From assembly GCA_964343305.1 (NCBI GenBank), contig CAYFJO010000366.1, positions 1 through 11,032 on the forward strand: a DNA stretch of 11,032 nucleotides, written 5' to 3'. Origin of the DNA: CAYFJO01 sp964343305. Its GTDB lineage: Bacteria > Planctomycetota > Planctomycetia > Pirellulales > Pirellulaceae. How positions within the stretch are numbered: the first letter of the stretch is position 1; the number at the start of each line of letters is the position of its first letter. The notes beneath the pieces were generated by a model. That model did not search any database. It had not been told where the DNA came from and worked only from the letters and a program-made list of their open reading frames with translations. A program made the position numbers and the translations under genes. Positions 4,375 through 11,032 of the stretch are shown here, piece by piece.

Positions 4375-7145
4375 CGCTTCTCCCATGATGGCGGAAGCCG
4401 TTTGGCATCGTCACCGCAAACGGCCGACATTTCCAGACCGCTGGCTTGCGAAATGTAGAAGATGCGGCCGTTCGAAACCGCAGAGCCAAGACACTCGCGT
4501 GAATCGACCGCGGGGCCTGTCGCAACAAGTTTATGGCCAGTGGACAAGTCGAGCATATCCATATTCGGCCCCATTAAGTAGGGCTCCGAAAAGGTGAACC
4601 GCGTACAGTTGTAATCCAAATCGAAACGATATGTGATCTTGCCGGTCGCTTTGTCGAACACGTGGCATTGGGCGCGGATCGCGTTGGAGAAGATGAACTT
4701 CTCGCCGACCGTAACAACGTTCACCGCGGACGGCACGGGGTCGGATTGCCAAACGAGCTTGCCGTCTTTGGCGTCGAGGCAGTAGATGAATCGATCTTTG
4801 TTGCCTTCGCGCAGTGGATTGTATCCGCCCAGGTAGAGACGTCCTTCTTTGGCCGTGACGGTGCAGCCAGCCGTAACGTGGTGATCCGTCGATAGCCAAT
4901 TCACGTCGCCCGTCGCTGGATCGAGTGAAGCGGTCACGCCGTTGATCCCTTCTTCAACGCCACGCCGTCGTCGCTTGCTCGCTTGGTAGCCAAAAAACGT
5001 TGAGTAATAAAGTGTGCCGTCCATGATCGCGATGCCGCAGTCATTGCCGCCAGAGCCGTATTTGGAAAAATCCTTTTGCCAAACCAAATCGCCGGTGTCC
5101 AGGTCCCAGGCCCAGATCAGCGGCTTGTTGTCTTTTGGGTAGAACGGATTGTTGTGGCTGTAAATAAAACTCATCACTTCCCGGTCGCCTGTCGTGGGGA
5201 CGGTTCGTCGCCATGCGAAGGCCTTCTCTGATCCGCTCGCTGCATGTTTACCGGCACCAGATGCGTAGATCGCGAGGTTCTTGTCGATCACTGGTGGAAA
5301 CTGGCGACTCCAACTAGGCGAACCGCTAAACGGTGCTTCCCACAATAACTTGCCGGTGGCGGCGTCAAGACAACGAAGTTGCGACTTTTTGATGCCCGCT
5401 TGAGGCACGAGCAGTTTGCCTTGGTGATAGATCGGCGAGGTGAATGAAAGGTACACGTCTGGAAAATATCGTCGCCAGAGCAATCGGCCGGTCTCTTGTT
5501 CAACGGCGATGATTTGTCCTTCGGCCGTGTGCGTATACATACGACCGCCGCCGCAAACGGGAATGTGTTTCACCGAGCCTTCGACACGTCGCACCCATCG
5601 CATGCGAAGCGGCGGCTCGAGACCTTGGGCGTTGGCATTCGTACAGCCGATGTTGCCGTAGTTCGTGTACCAATTGAACTTGTCATCGGTAAACGCACCG
5701 GAAAGCGGGCTGCGAATTTTGTGAACTCCCAAATTCGGAAACGGTGGCTCGGCATCCGCATGGGGACCCAGCACGTACAAATAGCCATCCTCGCAACCGA
5801 AATAGATTCGACCGTCACACACAGCAACCGGTGAAGTGATCGGTGCCTCAAACGGAGTACCAAACGAAAACGATTCACCTTCGGCCGTCATGGGGACGAC
5901 GTACAACTCGCCGTTGAGTCCGCCGTAAACGACATGCTCCTTTAGCAACACTGGTGAACAGATTGACGGATAACCACCGAGATAAAGCGGTTTTTCGAAC
6001 TTTTTCGAATGACGGCAGAGGCCGAATCCGTATTCAGGCCGCACGCGATAAACGTCATCGCCACGCACGCTGACCGAACTGAAACTCATCAGCCCTGGCG
6101 TATCGATGTACGTCTCGGTCCCCGGCACGACTTTGGCTTCGACTTCGTTGCCCTTCAACGTCAACGCTTCTGTCCGCCCGGCGTTGTCGCGGCGATGCCA
6201 TTGGACGTAAACAGTGCCGTCTCCGCCGATGCTCAGTCCAAACGCGGCGGGGTATTCGCTGCCGTGAAAGTTCGGAATGTTGGCCACCACGCGCAGTTTC
6301 GCTTGTTCGCCATCGTCGTCGAGATAGACAACTCGGCCACCTGCTGGAACGACAAGTGTCTTGTCGACCATCGCCAGGTTGCGCGAACAGACAAAATGAT
6401 CGCGCCAAGTCACGCGGCCTTCTTTATGCTTGTGCCACTCTTCGCCGCTCCAGCGATTGCCGTCGAAGCCGATCACTTCTTTCACAAAATCCCACTTCCA
6501 GACAACGTCGCCGTTTGGCTGGACAGCGTGAACTTGCGAACCGAGCGTGACGAAGTAAACGCGATCATTGCCAACGACCGGTGCGCTGAAGATCGGATCG
6601 CGACAATCAATCGTCTTCACGACATCGCCCGTCTCGCGATCCAGCACATAGTACCAACCAGACATGGTTCCAAAGTGAAGATACTCGCCCACGATCGCAG
6701 GTGAACTGACGTTGTTGCAATTCTCTGGCCCACCCCTGGTTGCGACTTTCCAAATGACTTCGAGATTCTCAGCGTTGATGCAGAAGGCAACACCAGAGCC
6801 GTCGACGATATAGATTCGGCTATCGGCGACGACGGGCGAAGTGTAGACACCATCGGTCAGCGGCACGACACCAACGAGTCCGAGGTCGGGGTCGATCGTA
6901 CGTCCGGCAGCATTGCCCGAGTGACCGGCATCGAATTTATATTGCAACCATGATTCGCCCGCCGTGAGTTGCGGTGCGACCAGAATGAAGATCGCAACAA
7001 AAAGTAAAGCCACGAGGCAAGTGCTGAGTACACTGTACTGGGTACTAGGTACTGCGTGCTGAGTACTCGGTACTCGGCACTCGGTACTGCGTACTGAGTA
7101 CCGGCTACTGCGTACTCCGTTCTGGGTGGCTGAATTTACGTTCAT
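4371..7145 (-). CDS. Large exported PQQ-type (BamB-like) beta-propeller protein
   Basis: This is a 924-residue protein built of PQQ-like propeller blades. Blade signatures with the form [ST]-P-V-V...G.[IV]Y...D/G...[LV].A.[DE]..TG...W recur, for example near residues 103-133, 148-178, 187-218, 397-419, 438-460, 528-558, 570-603, 676-691, 705-750, 759-800 and 808-841. Two propeller halves, roughly 65-465 and 515-915, are likely. No CXXCH haem motif is present, so it does not look like a quinohaemoprotein dehydrogenase; these folds often serve as binding or assembly scaffolds. Residues 43-63 (CLVALLFVAIFILVAPQLTAG) form a hydrophobic export segment. Residues 8-42 are encoded by a heptamer repeat array. 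The ATG at 7145 is chosen because it makes an ATGA overlap with the stop of the upstream gene and no other Met precedes the hydrophobic segment; a GTG at residue 45 is the only nearby alternative and would shorten the export segment. Residues 724-728 are a basic KRRRR run. It is the second gene of the operon. Confidence 0.87.
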   Translation of the reverse strand: MNVNSATQNGVRSSRYSVRSTECRVPSTQHAVPSTQYSVLSTCLVALLFVAIFILVAPQLTAGESWLQYKFDAGHSGNAAGRTIDPDLGLVGVVPLTDGVYTSPVVADSRIYIVDGSGVAFCINAENLEVIWKVATRGGPENCNNVSSPAIVGEYLHFGTMSGWYYVLDRETGDVVKTIDCRDPIFSAPVVGNDRVYFVTLGSQVHAVQPNGDVVWKWDFVKEVIGFDGNRWSGEEWHKHKEGRVTWRDHFVCSRNLAMVDKTLVVPAGGRVVYLDDDGEQAKLRVVANIPNFHGSEYPAAFGLSIGGDGTVYVQWHRRDNAGRTEALTLKGNEVEAKVVPGTETYIDTPGLMSFSSVSVRGDDVYRVRPEYGFGLCRHSKKFEKPLYLGGYPSICSPVLLKEHVVYGGLNGELYVVPMTAEGESFSFGTPFEAPITSPVAVCDGRIYFGCEDGYLYVLGPHADAEPPFPNLGVHKIRSPLSGAFTDDKFNWYTNYGNIGCTNANAQGLEPPLRMRWVRRVEGSVKHIPVCGGGRMYTHTAEGQIIAVEQETGRLLWRRYFPDVYLSFTSPIYHQGKLLVPQAGIKKSQLRCLDAATGKLLWEAPFSGSPSWSRQFPPVIDKNLAIYASGAGKHAASGSEKAFAWRRTVPTTGDREVMSFIYSHNNPFYPKDNKPLIWAWDLDTGDLVWQKDFSKYGSGGNDCGIAIMDGTLYYSTFFGYQASKRRRRGVEEGINGVTASLDPATGDVNWLSTDHHVTAGCTVTAKEGRLYLGGYNPLREGNKDRFIYCLDAKDGKLVWQSDPVPSAVNVVTVGEKFIFSNAIRAQCHVFDKATGKITYRFDLDYNCTRFTFSEPYLMGPNMDMLDLSTGHKLVATGPAVDSRECLGSAVSNGRIFYISQASGLEMSAVCGDDAKRLPPSWEKR
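7021..7125. repeat. Heptanucleotide tandem repeat array (15 units) inside the propeller gene
   Basis: Fifteen contiguous 7-base units, consensus GTACTSG/GTACTGN on the plus strand, run without indels from 7021 to 7125. Units include GTACTGG, GTACTAG, GTACTGC, GTACTCG (twice), GTACTGA, GCACTCG and CTACTGC. Because 7 is not a multiple of 3, three units make one 21-base translated period. The minus-strand gene therefore reads five heptapeptides (residues 8-42): QNGVRSS, RYSVRST, ECRVPST, QHAVPST, QYSVLST. This resembles the short tandemly repeated repetitive sequences of cyanobacteria, and I recall similar arrays in planctomycetes. Confidence 0.9.
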
Positions 7146-8392
7146 TCTTGAATTCCAAATTGTTGGTCGAGTGATTTCTGTGTCTCACGCAACTGTCCAT
7201 TATAAACTTCTTCGACATCGACCGTGCGACCTGCGTGCGAAGATTCCAGGATCGAATACGCCACGGCCAAGTCTCGAAGTCCTTCACGGCCACTGGTTTC
7301 GGGCTCGCGCTTTTGTCGAATCGCCGCGAGCCAGTCGTAGTGGTTCAACGCAAACTGATCCGTGATGCCGTCTGGAAAATCGGCGGCCTGTCGTTCAGCC
7401 GTGCTCTCCGACTGGTAAAGCTCTGCGAGATTCGCCGTTTGGTTGCCATCCGTAACTACCTCGCCGCCGGTGACCTTGCCGCCGGATCCGTAATACACCG
7501 CGCCCGCGCCAAGCAATGTCTTTTCACCATGACCACCCCAGCTTGACGTAATGCTGCCGACTACGTTTTGGTCCGTTTCGAAACTGGCGAAAAACGTGTC
7601 GTCCGCGTCGCAGTCGATTTGTTCGACGACTGTTCCACTGGTGTCGTACCTGTAGCGCGTCGGTTCCAGGATTGCTGTGCGTCCGGTGACGCGAGTGACC
7701 TCGCCGGCGATGTAGCGCAGGGCGTTGGCTTGATGGACGCCAATGTCGAGCGTGATCCCGCCGGCATCCTCTTTGAAATGCCGCCACGGCGTTTCGGCCA
7801 CGATCTTATTGGGTGCCCACCACGCGCCGATGACGCCGATCAGCGCCATTTGCAACTGACCGCAACGGTGGCTGTCATGGAAGAGCCAGTGCAAGTGCCG
7901 ATTCACGGGGTTATTGCGTGCGTTTTCGAAAACGCCGAACACCAGGTCCTTTGCCTCGGCATGGTCGCACATCCGCCGAGCGGCCGCGATCGTCACAGCC
8001 AGCGGCTTTTGTGTCAAAAGATGTTTTCCATGTTCGAACGAAACGTCGGCGATGTCGTGGTGCAGCGTGTGCAGCGTAAAATCGTTGACTGCGTCGATGG
8101 GTCCGTCGGCGATCATCTGGTGATAATCGGTGTAGACTTGCACATCGACGTCGTCTTGAAAGTCGGACAAATACTCGTCACCGGCCGATAACGGGTCTCC
8201 CGGAATGTTGCTCACCGGCGGACGCTGTGCCGGGCCTTCGCCACGTTTGACGTACATCCAGCCATCGGACTCTTTGCGAGCACACAGCGCAGTGATGCGA
8301 AAGTCATCAATCCCTGCTTCGCGCAACAGCCGGTAGCCACGTAAATGCGCGGCTAGGATTCTGCCGCATCCAACAATTCCTATTCGAATCAT
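7142..8392 (-). CDS. Gfo/Idh/MocA-family NAD(P)-dependent oxidoreductase
   Basis: This is a 416-residue protein, a usual length for the family. The N-terminal Rossmann fold starts at once: IRIGIVGCGRILAAH (2-16) carries the dinucleotide-binding GxG, with no signal peptide, so the enzyme is probably cytoplasmic. The family's E-K-P loop is present as TQKP (127-130) with K129 as the likely catalytic lysine. The C-terminal substrate domain has D216-I-G-V-H220, matching the family D-x-G-x-H motif; N223 sits where an Asp is often found. These enzymes oxidise or reduce a hydroxyl/keto group on sugars, inositols or related compounds; the substrate here is unknown. GAGG lies six bases before the ATG at 8392, supporting this start over longer in-frame extensions to 8515, which would run into recQ. 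It is the first gene of the operon, and its stop overlaps the propeller start as ATGA. Confidence 0.9.
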   Translation of the reverse strand: MIRIGIVGCGRILAAHLRGYRLLREAGIDDFRITALCARKESDGWMYVKRGEGPAQRPPVSNIPGDPLSAGDEYLSDFQDDVDVQVYTDYHQMIADGPIDAVNDFTLHTLHHDIADVSFEHGKHLLTQKPLAVTIAAARRMCDHAEAKDLVFGVFENARNNPVNRHLHWLFHDSHRCGQLQMALIGVIGAWWAPNKIVAETPWRHFKEDAGGITLDIGVHQANALRYIAGEVTRVTGRTAILEPTRYRYDTSGTVVEQIDCDADDTFFASFETDQNVVGSITSSWGGHGEKTLLGAGAVYYGSGGKVTGGEVVTDGNQTANLAELYQSESTAERQAADFPDGITDQFALNHYDWLAAIRQKREPETSGREGLRDLAVAYSILESSHAGRTVDVEEVYNGQLRETQKSLDQQFGIQE

Positions 8393-8455
8393 GATTTCCT
8401 CGATTGAACTCAGTCGTTTGCCATGTGGCCTTGCTAGCGCAGCAAACGTATATTG

Positions 8456-8476
8456 ATGGCATCTCAGGGATGCCAT
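8456..8476. promoter_or_regulatory. Perfect inverted repeat covering the recQ start codon
   Basis: ATGGCATC (8456-8463) and GATGCCAT (8469-8476) form a perfect 8-bp inverted repeat with the loop TCAGG. The right arm ends with the first two bases of the recQ ATG. A TATATT hexamer at 8449-8454 lies just before it. It could be an operator in the 82-bp gap between the divergent recQ and Gfo/Idh genes, or an RNA hairpin limiting recQ translation. No well-spaced promoter pair was found for either gene. Confidence 0.45.
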
Positions 8477-10691
8477 GTCAACAACCGCCGACACTTCCGA
8501 TCGCGTTGTCCACAAACTGCGCGAAGTGCTGCAGAAGTACTGGGGCTACGATTCGTTCCTGCCGTTGCAAGAGCAGGCGATGACCTCAGTCGTAGACGGC
8601 CGTGATTCACTGGTCGTGCTGCCAACTGGCGGTGGCAAATCGTTGTGTTTTCAAGCTCCGGCGTTGTGTCTCGACGGACTCGCCATTGTCGTCTCGCCGC
8701 TGATCGCGCTGATGAAGGACCAAGTCGACGCGCTGCGAAGTAACGGCGTGGCAGCGGCCTGTATCCACAGCATGATTTCGTTGTCGGAGAAAAGGCAAAT
8801 TGCCGACGACATTCGCGACGGAAGATTGAAGTTGCTCTACGTGGCACCGGAGCGGCTTGTCCAGGATCGCACGATCGACTTTCTCAAAGGGCAAAACGTC
8901 TCATTGATCGCCATTGACGAAGCTCACTGCATCAGCGCGTGGGGACACGACTTTCGTCCAGAGTATCGCCAAATGCGCATGATGAGGGACGCGTTTCCGA
9001 ACGTCGCCATCCACGCCTACACGGCGACGGCGACTCCGCAAGTGCGGAAGGACATTGTCGAACAATTGTCGTTGTCCGACGCCGAAGTGCTGGTCGGTTC
9101 GTTCGACCGGTCGAATCTGATTTACAAAGTCCAACGTCGGAACAACCGCCTGAAACAAATCCGCGACGTGCTCGACCGAAACGCGGGACAGTCCGGCATC
9201 GTCTATTGTATCACGCGTCGCGAAGTGGAAGAGACGAGCGCCGCGCTGTCCGAATTGGGCTACCGAGCGCTGCCATATCACGCCGGCATGACCGACGAAG
9301 ACCGCCAAGCGAACCAAGACGCCTTCATCCGCGAACAGACGGATGTCATCGTCGCCACGATTGCCTTTGGCATGGGCATTGACAAGTCGAACGTTCGCTT
9401 CGTCATTCATTCCGGCATGCCCAAGTCATTGGAACATTATCAACAGGAAAGCGGCCGCGCCGGCCGAGACGGGCTCGACGCGGAATGCCACCTCATTTAC
9501 TCAGGCCAGGATTTCATCACCTGGCGAAACATCCTGGAGAATGGGGACACGCCGCCGGAAGCCGCCCGCGGCATGCTCAAGGCGTTGGGCGCGATCTCGA
9601 ATTTCTGTGCCGGCGTCACGTGTCGCCACCGCTCGCTGATTGAATATTTTGGTCAGACCTACGATCGCGACAACTGCGGTGCGTGCGACGTGTGCGTGGG
9701 CGATCTGGATTTGGTCGTCGATCCGGTCATCGTCGCGCAAAAGATCTTGTCTTGCGTCTTACGTCTGAACGAGCGTTTCGGAGCCGCTTACACAACCGAC
9801 GTGCTTTGCGGATCGACAGTCGAGCGGATCATCGAAATGCGTCACGACCAACTCAGCACGTATGGCCTGCTGGCCGACGATGGAAAACGGGCCGTTCGCG
9901 ACTGGATCGAGCAGCTCGTCGAACAAGGTTTCGCGCAGAAGACCGGTGAATACAACGTGCTGCAAGTGACCGGCAAAGGCCGGCGGTTGCTCAAGAAGGA
10001 TTACGACGAACAGCCGCCGCGACTGCTGAAGCCTTCCAAGCCATCGAAACAAAAGCGATCCGAAGGCGTGGCCGCGGATTCTTGGGAAGGCGTTCACAAA
10101 GAGCTGTTCGAAGTATTGCGAGACCTGCGCCGCGACTTGGCGATCGCCCGCGGTGTTCCCGCCTATATCATCTTCGGCGACGCATCGCTTCGCGACATGG
10201 CGCGACGACGACCATCGACAATGGCGAGTTTTCAATTTGTCAAAGGCGTTGGCGAAAAGAAATTGCAAGACTTTGGAGAAACGTTTGTCGATTGCATCGT
10301 AAAGTTCTGCCGGCAAGAGAACGTGGACATGGATGTGGATGTGCGAGTCGCCGCCGCACTGCCGACGCCACGCGTTGAGAGCGATTCCGGGCCGTCCATG
10401 GCAGCGACTCGCGTCTTTGGCTTGTTCCGGCAAGGGCTTTCAGTGAACGAAATTGCCAAGCAGATTCAGCGCGTTCCTTCTACCGTCCACGGTTACTTGA
10501 TCGATTACCTGCAACACGAAAAAGTGACGGACCCCAGCCCGTGGATCGAATCTGAAGTCGCAGACCGCATCGCGACCGCCGCGTCGGAGGTTGGCTGCGA
10601 CAGATTAAAGCCCATCTTCGACGCATTGGGACAGGCGGTCGATTACGATTCGATTCGCATCGTGGTGACGTGTTTAAAGAACACGATGTGA
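8475..10691 (+). CDS. recQ: RecQ-family ATP-dependent DNA helicase
   Basis: This is a 738-residue RecQ helicase, which unwinds DNA 3' to 5' in recombination and repair. Motifs seen in order are the motif 0 glutamine region (LQEQA, 31-35), Walker A (LPTGGGKS, 49-56), Walker B with the RecQ aromatic-rich loop (DEAHCISAWGHDFRPEY, 148-164), motif III (TATAT, 183-187), motif V (TIAFGMGIDK, 295-304) and motif VI (QQESGRAGRDG, 323-333). The zinc-binding cysteines are C383, C401, C404 and C407, followed by the RecQ winged-helix region (about 415-510). An HRDC domain lies at about 536-615. Residues 645-738 add a helix-turn-helix segment (LFRQGLSVNEIAKQIQRVPS, 650-669) like the C-terminal HTH found in some bacterial RecQ proteins, which explains why it is longer than E. 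coli RecQ (about 610 residues). The ATG at 8475 has AGGGA about five bases upstream and sits in an inverted repeat. It is convergent with the hydrolase gene at 10713, with a 21-base gap. Confidence 0.96.
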   Translation: MSTTADTSDRVVHKLREVLQKYWGYDSFLPLQEQAMTSVVDGRDSLVVLPTGGGKSLCFQAPALCLDGLAIVVSPLIALMKDQVDALRSNGVAAACIHSMISLSEKRQIADDIRDGRLKLLYVAPERLVQDRTIDFLKGQNVSLIAIDEAHCISAWGHDFRPEYRQMRMMRDAFPNVAIHAYTATATPQVRKDIVEQLSLSDAEVLVGSFDRSNLIYKVQRRNNRLKQIRDVLDRNAGQSGIVYCITRREVEETSAALSELGYRALPYHAGMTDEDRQANQDAFIREQTDVIVATIAFGMGIDKSNVRFVIHSGMPKSLEHYQQESGRAGRDGLDAECHLIYSGQDFITWRNILENGDTPPEAARGMLKALGAISNFCAGVTCRHRSLIEYFGQTYDRDNCGACDVCVGDLDLVVDPVIVAQKILSCVLRLNERFGAAYTTDVLCGSTVERIIEMRHDQLSTYGLLADDGKRAVRDWIEQLVEQGFAQKTGEYNVLQVTGKGRRLLKKDYDEQPPRLLKPSKPSKQKRSEGVAADSWEGVHKELFEVLRDLRRDLAIARGVPAYIIFGDASLRDMARRRPSTMASFQFVKGVGEKKLQDFGETFVDCIVKFCRQENVDMDVDVRVAAALPTPRVESDSGPSMAATRVFGLFRQGLSVNEIAKQIQRVPSTVHGYLIDYLQHEKVTDPSPWIESEVADRIATAASEVGCDRLKPIFDALGQAVDYDSIRIVVTCLKNTM

Positions 10692-10700
10692 CAGTTTGGT
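10685..10700 (+). repeat. 16-base string shared with 2886-2901 (copy 2)
   Basis: GATGTGACAGTTTGGT spans the last codon and stop of recQ and the first nine bases after it. It is identical to the string at 2886-2901, in the same orientation. Both copies lie where a plus-strand unit ends and a minus-strand unit ends. Confidence 0.4.
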
Positions 10701-10712
10701 CCGCACTCGCGT

Positions 10713-11032
10713 TTATTTTATCAGCCGAAACCGTGCGCTATGCGTTGTTGGTTCTCGTTTTCTGATCACGTCGGCATCTTTCCCAGACAACGCGGCGTTG
10801 ATGTCGCGAATCACCCGATCCGTCATCAAGTAGTACCCATGCGGCTCGCTCAATCCCAAGGGGACCACGTCCGTACAATCGATTGAATTCACCTTGCTGT
10901 GCAGGAGGTTGGGACGACCGGGCCCGTCCGATCCAAGGCGATCCGGGTTTCCTTTGGTCCAGTCAGAACCCGTTAAAATGTAGTCGCCACGATTGGAATA
11001 AACGGATACGCGTTTGCAGAGATCTGGCAAAC
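10713..11032 (-). CDS. DUF900-type alpha/beta hydrolase, C-terminal fragment cut by window edge
   Basis: The last 105 codons of a larger gene are visible, and the frame is still open at the right edge, so the N-terminal part with the nucleophile serine is not in view. The sequence contains RVSVYSNRGDYIL, SDWTKGNPDRLGSDGPGRP, VNSIDCTD and SEPHGYYLMTDRVIRDINAA. This matches the C-terminal region of the DUF900 alpha/beta-hydrolase family as I know it, where a YSNRGD-like segment carries the catalytic Asp and a late H-x-Y-Y segment carries the catalytic His. The true substrate of the family is unknown. The TTG at 11030 is an internal leucine codon, not a start. The tail (RKREPTTHSARFRLIK) is basic. 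The gene converges on recQ. Confidence 0.78.
   Translation of the reverse strand, partial: LPDLCKRVSVYSNRGDYILTGSDWTKGNPDRLGSDGPGRPNLLHSKVNSIDCTDVVPLGLSEPHGYYLMTDRVIRDINAALSGKDADVIRKREPTTHSARFRLIK

Noticed and set aside
6009..6704. A 231-codon plus-strand open frame
   Set aside because: It lies wholly inside the propeller gene on the other strand and carries no motif or ribosome site.
7021..7125. The heptamer array as a CRISPR array
   Set aside because: The units are 7 bases long and directly adjacent, with no spacers and no cas genes in the window.
7568..8191. A 207-codon plus-strand open frame
   Set aside because: It is opposite the Gfo/Idh/MocA gene, whose coenzyme and catalytic motifs run through the same interval.
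8418..8454. A promoter for recQ made of TTGCCA (8418-8423) and TATATT (8449-8454)
   Set aside because: The spacer is 25 bases, well outside the usual range, and no better -35 was found. A TTGACA on the minus strand at 8476-8481 also lacks a well-spaced -10.
8393..8515. Extension of the Gfo/Idh/MocA protein upstream to 8515
   Set aside because: It would overlap the recQ coding start and put 41 unrelated residues before the Rossmann fold, while the ATG at 8392 has a good GAGG ribosome site.
9759..10433. A 224-codon minus-strand open frame opposite recQ
   Set aside because: recQ is continuous with all its motifs on the plus strand here, and the minus-strand translation shows no family features.

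Overview
The window looks like chromosomal DNA of a planctomycete, probably of the Pirellula/Rhodopirellula kind. The evidence is a YTV-repeat secreted protein (a family first described from Rhodopirellula baltica), a Tat-exported sugar-isomerase-like TIM barrel, a Gfo/Idh/MocA oxidoreductase next to a large PQQ-type beta-propeller, an SH3-like/TPR exported protein, and a 7-bp tandem-repeat array of the GTACTNN type that I associate with planctomycete and cyanobacterial genomes. The taxonomic assignment is an inference from gene content. I saw no tRNA, rRNA, CRISPR array, transposase or phage gene.

Layout. (1) 1-627, minus: a TPR protein whose C-terminus lies beyond the left edge. (2) 628-895: a divergent intergenic region holding a terminator-like hairpin (660-692), a good sigma70-type promoter (717-744) and a run of degenerate 18-bp tandem repeats (755-826) in the leader of the next operon. 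(3) 896-2821, plus: a two-gene operon for secreted proteins, a YTV-repeat protein with cysteine-rich ends and a small protein with a duplicated beta-type motif and a Ser/Thr tail. It is closed by a strong intrinsic terminator (2846-2877). (4) 2957-8392, minus: a four-gene operon transcribed in the order Gfo/Idh/MocA oxidoreductase, PQQ-type propeller, small four-helix membrane protein, TIM-barrel protein. All three junctions are the same 4-base ATGA stop/start overlap, so the genes are probably translationally coupled. The heptamer array (7021-7125) lies inside the propeller gene and encodes five heptapeptide repeats in front of its hydrophobic export segment. (5) 8475-10691, plus: recQ, with helicase, zinc/winged-helix and HRDC regions plus a C-terminal HTH extension. 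(6) 10713-11032, minus: the C-terminal end of a DUF900-type alpha/beta hydrolase, convergent with recQ and cut by the right edge.

How the genes may work together. The YTV protein and its partner are both predicted to be exported and co-transcribed, which fits a role in the cell envelope or proteinaceous wall (inference). The four-gene operon joins a presumed cytoplasmic NAD(P)-dependent sugar-type dehydrogenase, an exported propeller, a membrane protein and a Tat-exported isomerase/epimerase-like barrel. This looks like a carbohydrate-modifying module divided across the inner membrane, but no substrate can be read from the sequence. recQ appears to be an ordinary housekeeping repair gene.
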